A stretch of 64,000 bases of DNA. Origin: Mycobacterium sp. MFM001. Lineage in GTDB: Bacteria > Actinomycetota > Actinomycetes > Mycobacteriales > Mycobacteriaceae. The position numbers were made by a program, and so were the translations under genes. Within the stretch, counting starts at the first letter, position 1. Each line of letters begins with the position of its first letter. The stretch lies in contig NZ_BFAB01000010.1 of NCBI RefSeq assembly GCF_003402475.1, positions 62,001-126,000 of the forward strand, written 5' to 3'. Positions 54,220 to 62,802 of this stretch are shown one piece after another. The notes beneath the pieces are model-generated. The model saw only the letters and a list, made by a program, of their open reading frames with translations. It ran no database searches and was not told the DNA's origin.

Positions 54220-54891
54220 TCACGATTCCAAGTCCTCGCTCGGCGGCAGTGCTGCAATGGCCATCGCCTCGGCGGCACGGCCCGATATCGCGGCGATGTA
54301 GACCTGGTCGCCGGCCTGGATGACGGTCTTCGGTTCGGGCAGTAGCCCGCTGCCGAACCGGATCAGGAACGCGACGCGCGCGTCGGTGGCCGCCTCCAGG
54401 TCGGTGAGCCGATGCCCCACCCAGTCCTCGTGCAACACCACCTCGACGACGGCGACGGTGCCGGTGGGGTCGCGCCATTTGGTTGTTTCGCTCTCCCGGA
54501 GCAGGGCGTTGAGCAGCCGGTCGGTGGTCCACGGCACGGTGGCGATGGTGGGGATGCCGAGGCGCTCGTAGACCGCCGCGCGTTTGGCGTCGTAGATGCG
54601 CGCCACCACGCGCTGCACGCCGAAGGTCTCCCGGGCCAGTCGCGCCGAAATGATGTTGGAGTTGTCGCCGGACGACACCGCGGCAAAAGCCTCGGCCTCC
54701 TCGATCCCGGCCCGCAGCAACACGTCGCGGTCGAAGCCCAGGCCCAGCACCCGCTCACCGGCGAAATCCGGGCTCAGCCGGTTGAAGGCAGTGCCGTCAC
54801 GGTCGATGACCGCGACGTCGTGGCCGATCCGGGACAGGCCGTCGGCCACCGAGGACCCCACCCGGCCGCACCCCATCACTACTACCCGCAC
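54220..54891 (-). CDS. ceoB: TrkA-type potassium transport regulator CeoB
   Basis: The partner RCK protein, 223 aa. The NAD motif is MGCGRVGSSVADGLSRIGHD, followed by SSGDNSNIISARLARE and an RCK_C domain. I chose GTG 54891 (VRVVVMGCG) because GAGAGG lies upstream and M. tuberculosis CeoB starts there. The in-frame ATG 54969 would add 26 residues that look non-conserved. It diverges from the APC permease gene, and no Trk channel subunit is encoded in the window. Confidence 0.92.
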   Translation of the reverse strand: MRVVVMGCGRVGSSVADGLSRIGHDVAVIDRDGTAFNRLSPDFAGERVLGLGFDRDVLLRAGIEEAEAFAAVSSGDNSNIISARLARETFGVQRVVARIYDAKRAAVYERLGIPTIATVPWTTDRLLNALLRESETTKWRDPTGTVAVVEVVLHEDWVGHRLTDLEAATDARVAFLIRFGSGLLPEPKTVIQAGDQVYIAAISGRAAEAMAIAALPPSEDLES

Positions 54892-55008
54892 CTGAGGTCC
54901 TCTCGGCTTCCCCTGCTCGTCGGGCTCCGGCGGCAACCGCGTTGGCCAGCCGATTTGCGCCCGGGACATTCTCGTCTAGGGAACGCTACCGCCAGCGCCC
55001 GGTGGGCT

Positions 55009-55014
55009 TACTCT
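55009..55014 (+). promoter_or_regulatory. -10 element (TACTCT) for the leaderless APC permease gene
   Basis: TACTCT lies 8 nt before GTG 55023 and supports that start over ATG 54942. Confidence 0.45.
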
Positions 55015-55022
55015 TGGCTCTC

Positions 55023-57017
55023 GTGTCCAAACTTTCGACGGCGGCGCGCCGCTTGGTGCTGGGTCGGCCGTTTCGCAGCGATCGGCTGAGTCATACCCTG
55101 CTGCCCAAGCGGATCGCGCTGCCCGTGTTCGCCTCGGATGCACTGTCGTCGGTGGCCTACGCGCCCGAGGAAGTTTTCCTGATGCTGTCGGTGGCCGGGC
55201 TGGCCGCCTACTCGCTGACACCGTGGATCGGGCTGGCGGTGGCCGCGGTCATGCTGGTGGTGGTGGCCAGCTACCGCCAGAACGTGCACGCCTACCCGTC
55301 GGGCGGCGGCGACTACGAGGTGGTCACCACCAACCTCGGCGCCAACGCCGGCTTGACCGTGGCCAGCGCGCTGATGGTGGATTACGTTCTGACCGTGGCC
55401 GTTTCGACGGCGTCGGCCATGTCTAACATCGGCTCGGCCATCCCGTTCGTGGCCGACCACAAGGTGCTGTTCTCCGTCAGCGCCATCCTGCTGGTGATGG
55501 CGATGAACCTGCGCGGAGTCCGCGAATCCGGTGTGGCATTTGCCATCCCGACCTACGCGTTCATCGTCGGAGTCGGCATCATGCTGGTCTGGGGGCTGTT
55601 TCGAATCTACGTGCTCGGCGACCCGCTGCGCGCCGAATCCGCCGGATTCCAGATGCATGCCGAGCAGGGCAAGATCGTCGGTGTCGCATTGGCGTTCCTG
55701 GTGGCCCGCTCGTTTTCGTCCGGATGCGCGGCGCTGACCGGTGTCGAGGCGATCAGCAACGGGGTGCCGGCATTTCGTAAACCCAAGTCCCGCAACGCCG
55801 CCACCACGCTGCTGATGTTGGGCGTCATCGCGGTGAGCCTGCTGATGGGCATCATCGTGCTGGCCGAGAAAACCGGGGTGCAGATCGTCGACGATCCGGC
55901 CAAGCAGTTGGCCGGCGCGCCGCCGGACTACAACCAGAAGACTCTGGTCGCGCAGTTGGCGCAGGCGGTGTTCGGCAGCTTTCACATCGGTTTCCTGTTG
56001 ATCGCCGCGGTCACCGCTTTGATCCTGGTGCTGGCCGCCAACACCGCGTTCAACGGCTTCCCGGTACTGGGCTCGGTACTCGCCCAGCACAGCTACCTGC
56101 CTCGCCAGCTGCACACCCGCGGCGACCGACTGGCATTCTCCAACGGCATCGTATTCCTTTCCGTGGCAGCACTTTCGGCGATCATCGCCTTCCGCGCCCA
56201 AGTCACCGCGCTGATCCAGCTCTACATCGTCGGGGTGTTCATCTCGTTCACGCTGAGCCAGATCGGGATGGTCAAGCACTGGACCCGGTTGCTGCGCAGC
56301 GAAACCGACCCGAGCGCCCGCCGCAAGATGAAGCGCTCGCGGGTGGTCAACACCGTCGGCTTCGTGTCCACCGGCACGGTGCTGCTCGTCGTGCTGGTCA
56401 CCAAATTCCTTGCCGGAGCGTGGATTGCGGTGGTGGCCATGACGGCGTTGTTCATCATGATGAAGGCGATCCGCAGGCACTACGACTCGGTCAGCCGCGA
56501 ACTGCAGCAGCAGGCCGCCCAAGACGAGGGCGTGGTGCTGCCCAGCCGCAACCACGCCCTGGTGCTGGTGTCGAAGTTGCACCTGCCGACATTGCGGGCG
56601 CTGGCCTATGCCCGCGCGACCCGTCCCGACGTGCTGGAGGCCGTCACGGTCAGCGTCGACGACGCGGAAACCCGCGAGCTGGTGCGCCAGTGGGAAGACA
56701 GCGATATCTCCGTGCCGCTCAAGGTGATTGCCTCGCCGTATCGAGAGGTGACCCGACCGGTGCTCGACTACGTCAAACGGGTCAGCAAGGAGTCGCCGCG
56801 AACCGTGGTGACGGTGTTCATCCCGGAGTACGTGGTGGGGCACTGGTGGGAACAGGTGCTGCACAACCAGAGCGCGTTGCGGCTCAAGGGCCGGCTGCTG
56901 TTCATGCCGGGCGTGATGGTGACGTCGGTCCCGTGGCAGCTGACGTCGTCGGAGCGGCTCAAGACGCTGCAGCCGCACATTGCTCCGGGCGACGCCCGGC
57001 GGGGAATCTTCGATTGA
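55023..57017 (+). CDS. APC-superfamily permease with cytoplasmic tail, Rv2690c-like
   Basis: A 664-aa transporter of the amino acid-polyamine-organocation superfamily. Twelve helices span about residues 30-500. LPVFASDALSSVAYAPEEVFL and SSGCAALTGVEAISNGVPAF are the substrate/ion-site motifs of the KUP-like/APC group. The cytoplasmic tail (about 510-664) resembles a universal-stress-like domain (ALVLVSKLHLPTLRALAYA, TVFIPEYVVGHWWE). With ceoB/ceoC beside it, potassium uptake is plausible (inference). GTG 55023 is chosen on the -10 spacing. Confidence 0.9.
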   Translation: MSKLSTAARRLVLGRPFRSDRLSHTLLPKRIALPVFASDALSSVAYAPEEVFLMLSVAGLAAYSLTPWIGLAVAAVMLVVVASYRQNVHAYPSGGGDYEVVTTNLGANAGLTVASALMVDYVLTVAVSTASAMSNIGSAIPFVADHKVLFSVSAILLVMAMNLRGVRESGVAFAIPTYAFIVGVGIMLVWGLFRIYVLGDPLRAESAGFQMHAEQGKIVGVALAFLVARSFSSGCAALTGVEAISNGVPAFRKPKSRNAATTLLMLGVIAVSLLMGIIVLAEKTGVQIVDDPAKQLAGAPPDYNQKTLVAQLAQAVFGSFHIGFLLIAAVTALILVLAANTAFNGFPVLGSVLAQHSYLPRQLHTRGDRLAFSNGIVFLSVAALSAIIAFRAQVTALIQLYIVGVFISFTLSQIGMVKHWTRLLRSETDPSARRKMKRSRVVNTVGFVSTGTVLLVVLVTKFLAGAWIAVVAMTALFIMMKAIRRHYDSVSRELQQQAAQDEGVVLPSRNHALVLVSKLHLPTLRALAYARATRPDVLEAVTVSVDDAETRELVRQWEDSDISVPLKVIASPYREVTRPVLDYVKRVSKESPRTVVTVFIPEYVVGHWWEQVLHNQSALRLKGRLLFMPGVMVTSVPWQLTSSERLKTLQPHIAPGDARRGIFD

Positions 57018-58192
57018 CCGAACTCACCCTGGCCGCCGGCCCACCGGCGAACGGAGGAAGCTGCGTGGCCCGCCACGACGGCCGGGTGGTCTTCGTCCGC
57101 TATGCGCTGCCCGGCGAACGGGTGCGGGCGCGGGTCACGGCGGATCGGGGTTCCTACTGGCACGCCGAGACCGTAGAGGTGATCGAGCCGTCGGACGACC
57201 GGGTGGAATCGTTGTGTCCGATCGCCGGTGTGGACGGTGCGGGCTGTTGCGACCTGGCTTTCGCCGAGCCGGCGGCGGCGCGAGCGCTCAAGGCCGAGGT
57301 GGTGGCCAATCAGCTTGCGCGCCTTGGTGATCACCGCTGGGAGGGTGCCGCCGAAGCCCTGGCTCCGACCGGTCCGACCGGCTGGCGCACCCGGGTGCGG
57401 CTGGACGTGGGGCCCGACGGTCGTGCCGGCTTCCACCGCTATCACAGCGACGAACTGGTCACCGATTTGAACTGCGCTCAGCTGCACACCGGGATGACCG
57501 AGGGTCTGGATGCGCACGCCTGGACGCCCGGTGTGCACTTGCATGTTGCCGTCGACGACGACGCTGCGCGCCATGTGGTGTGCAGCACGCGACAGGGCCG
57601 GCGCACCTCGACCGAGGTGGTCGAGGGCAGCTACCAGGCTGTGCAGCGGGTGGGCCGGCGCAGCTGGCGGGTGCCGGTGACGGCCTTTTGGCAGGCGCAT
57701 CGCGACGCGGCGCGGTTTTACAGCAGCTTGGTCACCGACTGGGCGCAGCCCGGCCCCGGCATGACGGCCTGGGACCTTTACGGCGGGGCCGGGGTGTTCG
57801 CCGCGGTGCTGGGCGATGCGGTGGGGGAGCCCGGGCGGGTGGTGAGCGTCGACACGTCGCGGGCGGCGGGGCGGGCCGCTCGTGCCGCACTGTCGGACCT
57901 CCCTCAGGTGGCGGTGGTCAACGATTCGGTACGCCGGGCCCTGGCCGCAGAGGATGCCCGCGCCGACGTGGCCGTCCTGGATCCGCCGCGCTCAGGCGCG
58001 GGCCGCGAGGTCATCGATCTGCTGGCCGCCGCCGAGGTGCCCCGGATTGTGCATATCGGTTGCGAGGCAGCGTCTTTCGCGCGTGACATCGGCTTGTACC
58101 GTAGCCGCGGCTACGTCGTCGAGAAGATCCGGGTGTTCGACTCGTTCCCATTGACCCACCACGTCGAGTGCGTGGCCCTGCTCTGCCGTTAA
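57014..58192 (+). CDS. TrmA/RumA-type RNA m5U methyltransferase, Rv2689c-like
   Basis: A 392-aa SAM-dependent RNA methyltransferase. An N-terminal TRAM domain (about 1-60) is followed by a Cys-rich segment (LCPIAGVDGAGCCDLAF) like the Fe-S region of RumA. The catalytic domain has WDLYGGAGVFAAVLG (SAM), VLDPPRSGAG and the nucleophile Cys in HIGCEAASFARDIG. In E. coli relatives the last motif is CNP, so this is a variant. It starts at TTG 57014, overlapping the APC stop as TTGA. Confidence 0.88.
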   Translation: MTELTLAAGPPANGGSCVARHDGRVVFVRYALPGERVRARVTADRGSYWHAETVEVIEPSDDRVESLCPIAGVDGAGCCDLAFAEPAAARALKAEVVANQLARLGDHRWEGAAEALAPTGPTGWRTRVRLDVGPDGRAGFHRYHSDELVTDLNCAQLHTGMTEGLDAHAWTPGVHLHVAVDDDAARHVVCSTRQGRRTSTEVVEGSYQAVQRVGRRSWRVPVTAFWQAHRDAARFYSSLVTDWAQPGPGMTAWDLYGGAGVFAAVLGDAVGEPGRVVSVDTSRAAGRAARAALSDLPQVAVVNDSVRRALAAEDARADVAVLDPPRSGAGREVIDLLAAAEVPRIVHIGCEAASFARDIGLYRSRGYVVEKIRVFDSFPLTHHVECVALLCR

Positions 58193-58650
58193 CGCGACGA
58201 CTGCTCGCGCCAGCGTTCCAATAACGCCGGGATCTCGGCGAGCAGGAAGGCATAGAAGTCGTGCATCTGCGTAAGTCGTTGCCCGGCAATAGTGTTCGGA
58301 CCGGTCGCCGCAATGCCGGCCTGGGCCGCCGCCTGCATGGCTGCGATCACTACATTTTGGTTCGTAAACAACACTGCCCAGGCGTCGTCGCGGAGTCGGT
58401 AGTGGTCGCGTCGGCTGCCCGGGGCGGGCACCCGCTCGGCCAGGCCGACCGACGTGAGCATCTTGATGGCGCCCGAGATCGCACCCGAGCTGGCTTGCAA
58501 CCGTTCCGCCAACTCACCCGAGGTCATACTGGTCTGTTCGGTGAACAGCAGAGCGGCCAGCACCCGGGCCGTCATCCGCTGCAACCCGTGATTGGTGAGC
58601 ACCAGCGCGAGCTGCTCCGCGGCGTGCTGTGGTCCAAGGCTGTCGGCCAT
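58189..58650 (-). CDS. GbsR/MarR-type transcriptional regulator
   Basis: A 153-aa winged-helix protein: MTARVLAALLFTEQTSMTSG then ELAERLQASSGAISGAIKML (recognition helix) and a wing PAPGSRRDHYRLRD. The C-terminal half is helical, as in GbsR dimers. It diverges from the ABC exporter and most likely represses it and itself through the palindromes at 58671-58700 (inference). It overlaps the end of the methyltransferase gene by 4 bp. Confidence 0.88.
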   Translation of the reverse strand: MADSLGPQHAAEQLALVLTNHGLQRMTARVLAALLFTEQTSMTSGELAERLQASSGAISGAIKMLTSVGLAERVPAPGSRRDHYRLRDDAWAVLFTNQNVVIAAMQAAAQAGIAATGPNTIAGQRLTQMHDFYAFLLAEIPALLERWREQSSR

Positions 58651-58670
58651 ACACGATGCCTTCGCTCATA

Positions 58671-58704
58671 GAAGCTTCAGTAATTTCTGAAACTTCAGTA
58701 TAGT
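58671..58704. promoter_or_regulatory. Operator cluster and -10 element of the ABC exporter
   Basis: GAAGCTTC (58671-58678) and CTGAA-AC-TTCAG (58687-58698) are perfect palindromes. TTCAGTA is repeated at 58676-58682 and 58694-58700, 18 bp apart. TATAGT at 58699-58704 is a -10 element overlapping the second copy. The layout suits repression by the divergent GbsR/MarR-type regulator. Confidence 0.65.
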
Positions 58705-58783
58705 AGGCCGCGGCGCTCCGGGAAGTCTGGTCGGAACTAGGTATTGGAATGCAGCCGCTGACCCGGAAGGACAACACACGTCC

Positions 58784-59689
58784 ATGCAGGAAGTCCAGAC
58801 TTCAACGACATCATCGAGTGCCATGACCGACGTGATCCGCGTCCGCGGGCTCACCTTCACCTACCCGAAGGCTTCCGATCCCGCGATTCGGGGGATGGAC
58901 TTCACAGTCGGCCGCGGCGAGATCTTCGGATTTCTCGGTCCCAGCGGCGCAGGGAAGTCGACGACGCAGAAGCTGCTCATCGGCTTGCTCCGCGGCCACG
59001 GCGGTGAGGCCGCGGTGTGGGGCAGGGATCCGCTGGCTTGGGGTCCCGGCTACTACGAGCGCATCGGCGTCTCGTTCGAGTTGCCCAACCACTACCAAAA
59101 GCTCACCGGCCTGGAGAACCTGCGGTTCTTTGCATCGCTCTATGCCGGCGCGACCGTCGACCCGATGCAGTTGCTGGATGCTGTCGGGTTGGCGGACGAC
59201 GCCCACACGCGGGTCGGCAAGTATTCCAAGGGAATGCAGATGCGACTGACCTTCGCCAGGTCGCTGCTCAATGAGCCGGAGCTACTCTTCCTCGACGAGC
59301 CCACCTCCGGCCTGGATCCGGTGAACGCCCGCAAGATAAAAAACATGATCCTGGACCTGAAAGCCCGCGGCCGCACCATCTTTCTCACCACTCATGACAT
59401 GGCGACTGCCGACGAGCTTTGCAATCGCGTTGCCTTCGTGGTCGATGGCACGATCGTGGCCCTGGACAAGCCCACCGAGCTGAAGATCGCCCGCGGCCGG
59501 CGATCGGTACGTGTGGAGTACCGCGCCGACAACGGCCGTCTGGAGACCGCTGAGTTCAGCATGGACAGCTTGGCCGACGATCCGGAGTTCAACGCGGTCT
59601 TGCGCAACCACCATGTGGAGACCATTCACAGCAGGGAGGCCAGCCTCGATGACGTGTTCGTCGAGACCACCGGCAGGCGGCTGGAATGA
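58784..59689 (+). CDS. ABC exporter ATPase, Rv2688c-like (drug efflux type)
   Basis: A 301-aa ATP-binding protein of the drug-exporter group. Walker A is GPSGAGKST, Walker B is LLFLDEPTSGLD, and the H-loop is LTTHDM. The signature is YSKGMQMR instead of LSGGQ, a variant common in this subgroup. The C-terminal accessory part (about 225-301) ends in the DDVFVETTGRRLE motif. From memory Rv2686c-Rv2688c were linked to fluoroquinolone efflux. ATG 58784 matches that length; ATG 58823 is an alternative. Confidence 0.92.
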   Translation: MQEVQTSTTSSSAMTDVIRVRGLTFTYPKASDPAIRGMDFTVGRGEIFGFLGPSGAGKSTTQKLLIGLLRGHGGEAAVWGRDPLAWGPGYYERIGVSFELPNHYQKLTGLENLRFFASLYAGATVDPMQLLDAVGLADDAHTRVGKYSKGMQMRLTFARSLLNEPELLFLDEPTSGLDPVNARKIKNMILDLKARGRTIFLTTHDMATADELCNRVAFVVDGTIVALDKPTELKIARGRRSVRVEYRADNGRLETAEFSMDSLADDPEFNAVLRNHHVETIHSREASLDDVFVETTGRRLE

Positions 59690-60399
59690 CCAGGCTGACA
59701 AGCGCGCTGCGGCTCGAGCTGACGCTTCAGCTCAGGCAGAAGTTCCTGCACGCGGCGGTCTTCTCCGGACTGATCTGGCTCGCGGTGCTGTTGCCGATGC
59801 CGGCCAGGCTGCGCCCGGTCGCCGAGCCGTATGTCCTAGTGGGTGACATCGCGATCATCTGCTTCTTCTTCATAGGGGGCAGCGTCTTCTTCGAGAAGCA
59901 AGAACGCACGATCGGCGCGATCGTTTCTACGCCGCTGCGGTTCTGGGAGTACCTGGCCGCCAAACTATCTGTGCTGCTGATGATCTCGCTGTTCGTTGCG
60001 GTGATCGTAGCCACAGTCGTTCACGGGTTCGATTACTACCTGATGCCGCTGGTGCTCGGCGTCGTGCTCGGCACGCTGCTGATGCTGCTGATCGGCTTCA
60101 TCTCTTCGCTGCCATTCGCTTCGGTGACCGACTGGTTCCTGACAGCGACCATCCCACTCGCGGTCATGCTCGTGCCGCCAATCCTGCATTACTCCGACGT
60201 GTGGCCGAACCCGGTGCTTTACCTATTCCCCACGCAGGGAACGCTATTGCTGTTCGGTGCGGCGTTCGACCAAGTGAGCCCGGCGCCGTGGCAAGGGATG
60301 TATGCACTGGTCTACCCGGCCGTGTGCCTGGTGGCGTTGTGCCGGGCGGCCAAGGTAATGTTCGACCGCTACGTCATCGAAAGGTCTGGTCTACTCTGA
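59686..60399 (+). CDS. ABC exporter permease, Rv2687c-like
   Basis: A 237-aa membrane subunit with about six hydrophobic helices and the soluble stretch VFFEKQERTIGAIVSTPLRFWEYL, the ABC-2 type coupling region. It overlaps the ATPase gene by ATGA and the next permease by one base. Together with the next gene it forms the exporter pore. Confidence 0.88.
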   Translation: MTRLTSALRLELTLQLRQKFLHAAVFSGLIWLAVLLPMPARLRPVAEPYVLVGDIAIICFFFIGGSVFFEKQERTIGAIVSTPLRFWEYLAAKLSVLLMISLFVAVIVATVVHGFDYYLMPLVLGVVLGTLLMLLIGFISSLPFASVTDWFLTATIPLAVMLVPPILHYSDVWPNPVLYLFPTQGTLLLFGAAFDQVSPAPWQGMYALVYPAVCLVALCRAAKVMFDRYVIERSGLL

Positions 60400-61154
60400 T
60401 GACGGCGTCAGGCCTCGCTGGCGCGCGGCCATTACTTGCATTCGGGCGCAACGACATTCGCGGCACCTACCGTGATCCACTGCTTTGGATGATTGTGGTC
60501 GCCCCGGTCATCTGGACCACCGGCGTTGCACTCCTCACGCCGTTGTTCACCAAGATGCTCGCCGATCGCTACCAGTTCGACCTGGTTCCGTACTACCCAC
60601 TAGTCCTTACCGCATTCCTCTTGCTCACCAGCATCATCATTACTGGCGCGATCGCCGCGTTCTTAGTTCTGGATGAGGTCGACGCCGGCACATTGACCGC
60701 GCTGCGGGTCACCCCTGTGCCGCTGTGGGTCTTCTTCGGGTACCGGGCGTGCACAGTCATGACCGTCACGACGGTCTATGTGGTCGTAACGACGTCGCTC
60801 AGCGGAATACTGGAGCCTGGCCTGGTGGGCGTGCTGGTCCCGATCGGATTGCTCGCAGGGCTGTCGGCCGTGGTGACCCTCTTGCTGATAGTCGCCATGG
60901 CGAACAACAAGATTCAGGGTCTGGGTATGGTCCGCGCCTTGGGAATGCTTATCGCCGGGTTGCCGTGCCTGCCGTGGTTCATTCACTCAAGCTGGAACCT
61001 GGCCTTCGGGGTATTGCCGCCGTATTGGGCCGCCAAGGCGTTCTGGGTCGCCAGCGACCACGGCATCTGGTGGCCATACCTGCTCGCTGGCGTCGGGTAT
61101 AACTTGGCGATTGCCTGGCCGCTATTCCGTCGCTTCCAAGCCAAGAACATGTAA
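60399..61154 (+). CDS. ABC exporter permease, Rv2686c-like
   Basis: A 251-aa ABC-2 type permease. It has about six hydrophobic helices and the coupling segment FLVLDEVDAGTLTALRVTPVPLW. Its ATG 60399 overlaps the previous stop (TGATG). The C-terminus ends inside the membrane-proximal motif WPLFRRFQAKNM. It is last in the exporter operon. Confidence 0.88.
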   Translation: MTASGLAGARPLLAFGRNDIRGTYRDPLLWMIVVAPVIWTTGVALLTPLFTKMLADRYQFDLVPYYPLVLTAFLLLTSIIITGAIAAFLVLDEVDAGTLTALRVTPVPLWVFFGYRACTVMTVTTVYVVVTTSLSGILEPGLVGVLVPIGLLAGLSAVVTLLLIVAMANNKIQGLGMVRALGMLIAGLPCLPWFIHSSWNLAFGVLPPYWAAKAFWVASDHGIWWPYLLAGVGYNLAIAWPLFRRFQAKNM

Positions 61155-61222
61155 TCCTCGAAAGGGAGGCTGCCGACGGCGCCCGACTGCTCGTCGCACC
61201 GGCCTTCAACGAGTACGTGGCA

Positions 61223-61251
61223 TTGAGGCATGGTTTTTCGCTGCATAGCAT
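61223..61251 (+). promoter_or_regulatory. SigA-type promoter of the flavin monooxygenase gene
   Basis: TTGAGG (61223-61228), 17 bp, then TAGCAT (61246-61251), followed 7 nt later by GTG 61259. A complete -35/-10 promoter for a leaderless mRNA. Confidence 0.6.
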
Positions 61252-61258
61252 CGCTCGC

Positions 61259-62761
61259 GTGGATTTTGTCGATGTCTTGGTGGTGGGCGCGGGACCGACC
61301 GGCCTGACGCTTGCGTGCGGCTTGTTATTGCAAGGCGTCTCGGTGCGTGTGATTGACCGCGCGTCGGGTCCAGCAGTGACGTCGCGCGCAAACTTCCTGC
61401 ATGCGCGCGGCTCAGAGGTGCTCGACCGGCTGGGCGCGTTGGGAACACTGCCTGACGAGTCGTTACGGGCGATGCGAATTACGACGTATCTGGGCGACAA
61501 GCCGATCATGAATCTGCAGTTCGGTGATCCTGGGCTACGCACGGCCGCCCCGCCGATGCTGGTGTCGCAAGCCAAGGTTGAAAGAGCACTGCGTGATCGG
61601 ATGGCTGAGCTGGGCGGCGTGCCGGAATGGAATCGGATGCTTACCGCTGTCACGCCGGACGGCGACGGGGTGACCGCAGTGCTAAGCGGCAATCTGATCG
61701 TGCGGGCGCAATGGGTAGTGGGCTGCGACGGCACTGGCAGCACCGCACGCGCGTTGGCGGGCATTGGTTTTCCGGGTGTGAAGCTAAGCGAACGTTTCTT
61801 GCTGGCGGACGTCCACCTTGATTGGGATGTAGACCGTGCTGGGACAACGGGTTGGATTCACCCGAAAGGGTTGATCGGCGTAATGCCGATGCCCGATCCG
61901 CACGGGCGCGATGATTTGTGGCGGGTAATCGCGTATGACCCGGGAGGCGACGAAAAGCTCAGCGAACACGCGGTTCTCGACCGTCTCCGCCAGATCCTGC
62001 CCGAACGGACCCAGCGCAGCGTGCGCATCGGCGATGCGGTGTGGCTTTCGCAGTTTTCGGTACACCGGCGGCTTGCCGACGCATACCGCCACGGCCGAAT
62101 TCTGCTCGCCGGTGATGCGGCCCATGCTCATGCTCCGTTCGGCGGGCAGGGAATGCTCACCGGCGTCGGGGATGCAGAAAACCTGGCGTGGAAGCTTGCA
62201 CTGGTCGTCGGTGGTCACGCGACTGATCGACTGCTCAATAGCTACGAGGCCGAGCGGCGTCCGTTGGCCACCGAGGTGCTCCGCGGCACCAGCGCGATGA
62301 CGCGGGTGAACGTGTTGAGTAACCCGCTTGGCCGGTTTGTGCGAGATCGAATCGTAGTCCGGCTGATCGGTTTGGCGGCGGTGCAGCGCTGGGCGACTTA
62401 CTCCGCGTCGCAGCTGTGGGTCAGTTACCGCAAGGGACCGCTTGGTGGGCGGGGCCGTAATCCTCGTCCGGGTGATCGGATCGGTGATTTGCCTTGTACC
62501 CGAGAGGACGGCTCAGTGTCACGGTTGCATGCCGAGCTGGGCGGTAGTTGGGGATTGCTTGCGCCGCGCGATGCCGATCTGGTGGGCGCCAAGGCTGTTG
62601 GGAAGCGGCTCGGCGGGCATCTCAGTGTGCTGCGCTACCACGGTAAGGACATGATGCTTGTCCGACCCGACGGGCACCTGGGTTGGCGAGGTGATCCCGA
62701 GGACGTGCTCGGCCTTGACCGATGGCTGGCCAACGCGTTACACGCCGGGCGAGCCCGATAA
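61259..62761 (+). CDS. FAD-dependent aromatic monooxygenase (class A, PheA/TfdB/Rox-like)
   Basis: A 500-aa class A flavoprotein monooxygenase. The FAD dinucleotide motif is VVGAGPTGL at 8-16, the DG motif is CDGTGST near 156, and the GD motif is LAGDAAHAHAPFGGQGML near 284-300. A C-terminal thioredoxin-like region follows. Members hydroxylate phenols or inactivate drugs such as rifamycins or tetracyclines; the substrate here is unknown. GTG 61259 is chosen for its leaderless promoter; GTG 61217 would add 14 residues. It lies 104 bp after the drug exporter. Confidence 0.9.
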   Translation: MDFVDVLVVGAGPTGLTLACGLLLQGVSVRVIDRASGPAVTSRANFLHARGSEVLDRLGALGTLPDESLRAMRITTYLGDKPIMNLQFGDPGLRTAAPPMLVSQAKVERALRDRMAELGGVPEWNRMLTAVTPDGDGVTAVLSGNLIVRAQWVVGCDGTGSTARALAGIGFPGVKLSERFLLADVHLDWDVDRAGTTGWIHPKGLIGVMPMPDPHGRDDLWRVIAYDPGGDEKLSEHAVLDRLRQILPERTQRSVRIGDAVWLSQFSVHRRLADAYRHGRILLAGDAAHAHAPFGGQGMLTGVGDAENLAWKLALVVGGHATDRLLNSYEAERRPLATEVLRGTSAMTRVNVLSNPLGRFVRDRIVVRLIGLAAVQRWATYSASQLWVSYRKGPLGGRGRNPRPGDRIGDLPCTREDGSVSRLHAELGGSWGLLAPRDADLVGAKAVGKRLGGHLSVLRYHGKDMMLVRPDGHLGWRGDPEDVLGLDRWLANALHAGRAR

Positions 62762-62802
62762 CCCGTGGCGTCGGTTTCGCGCAGCGTGAAATCCGCCTCG
62801 CA

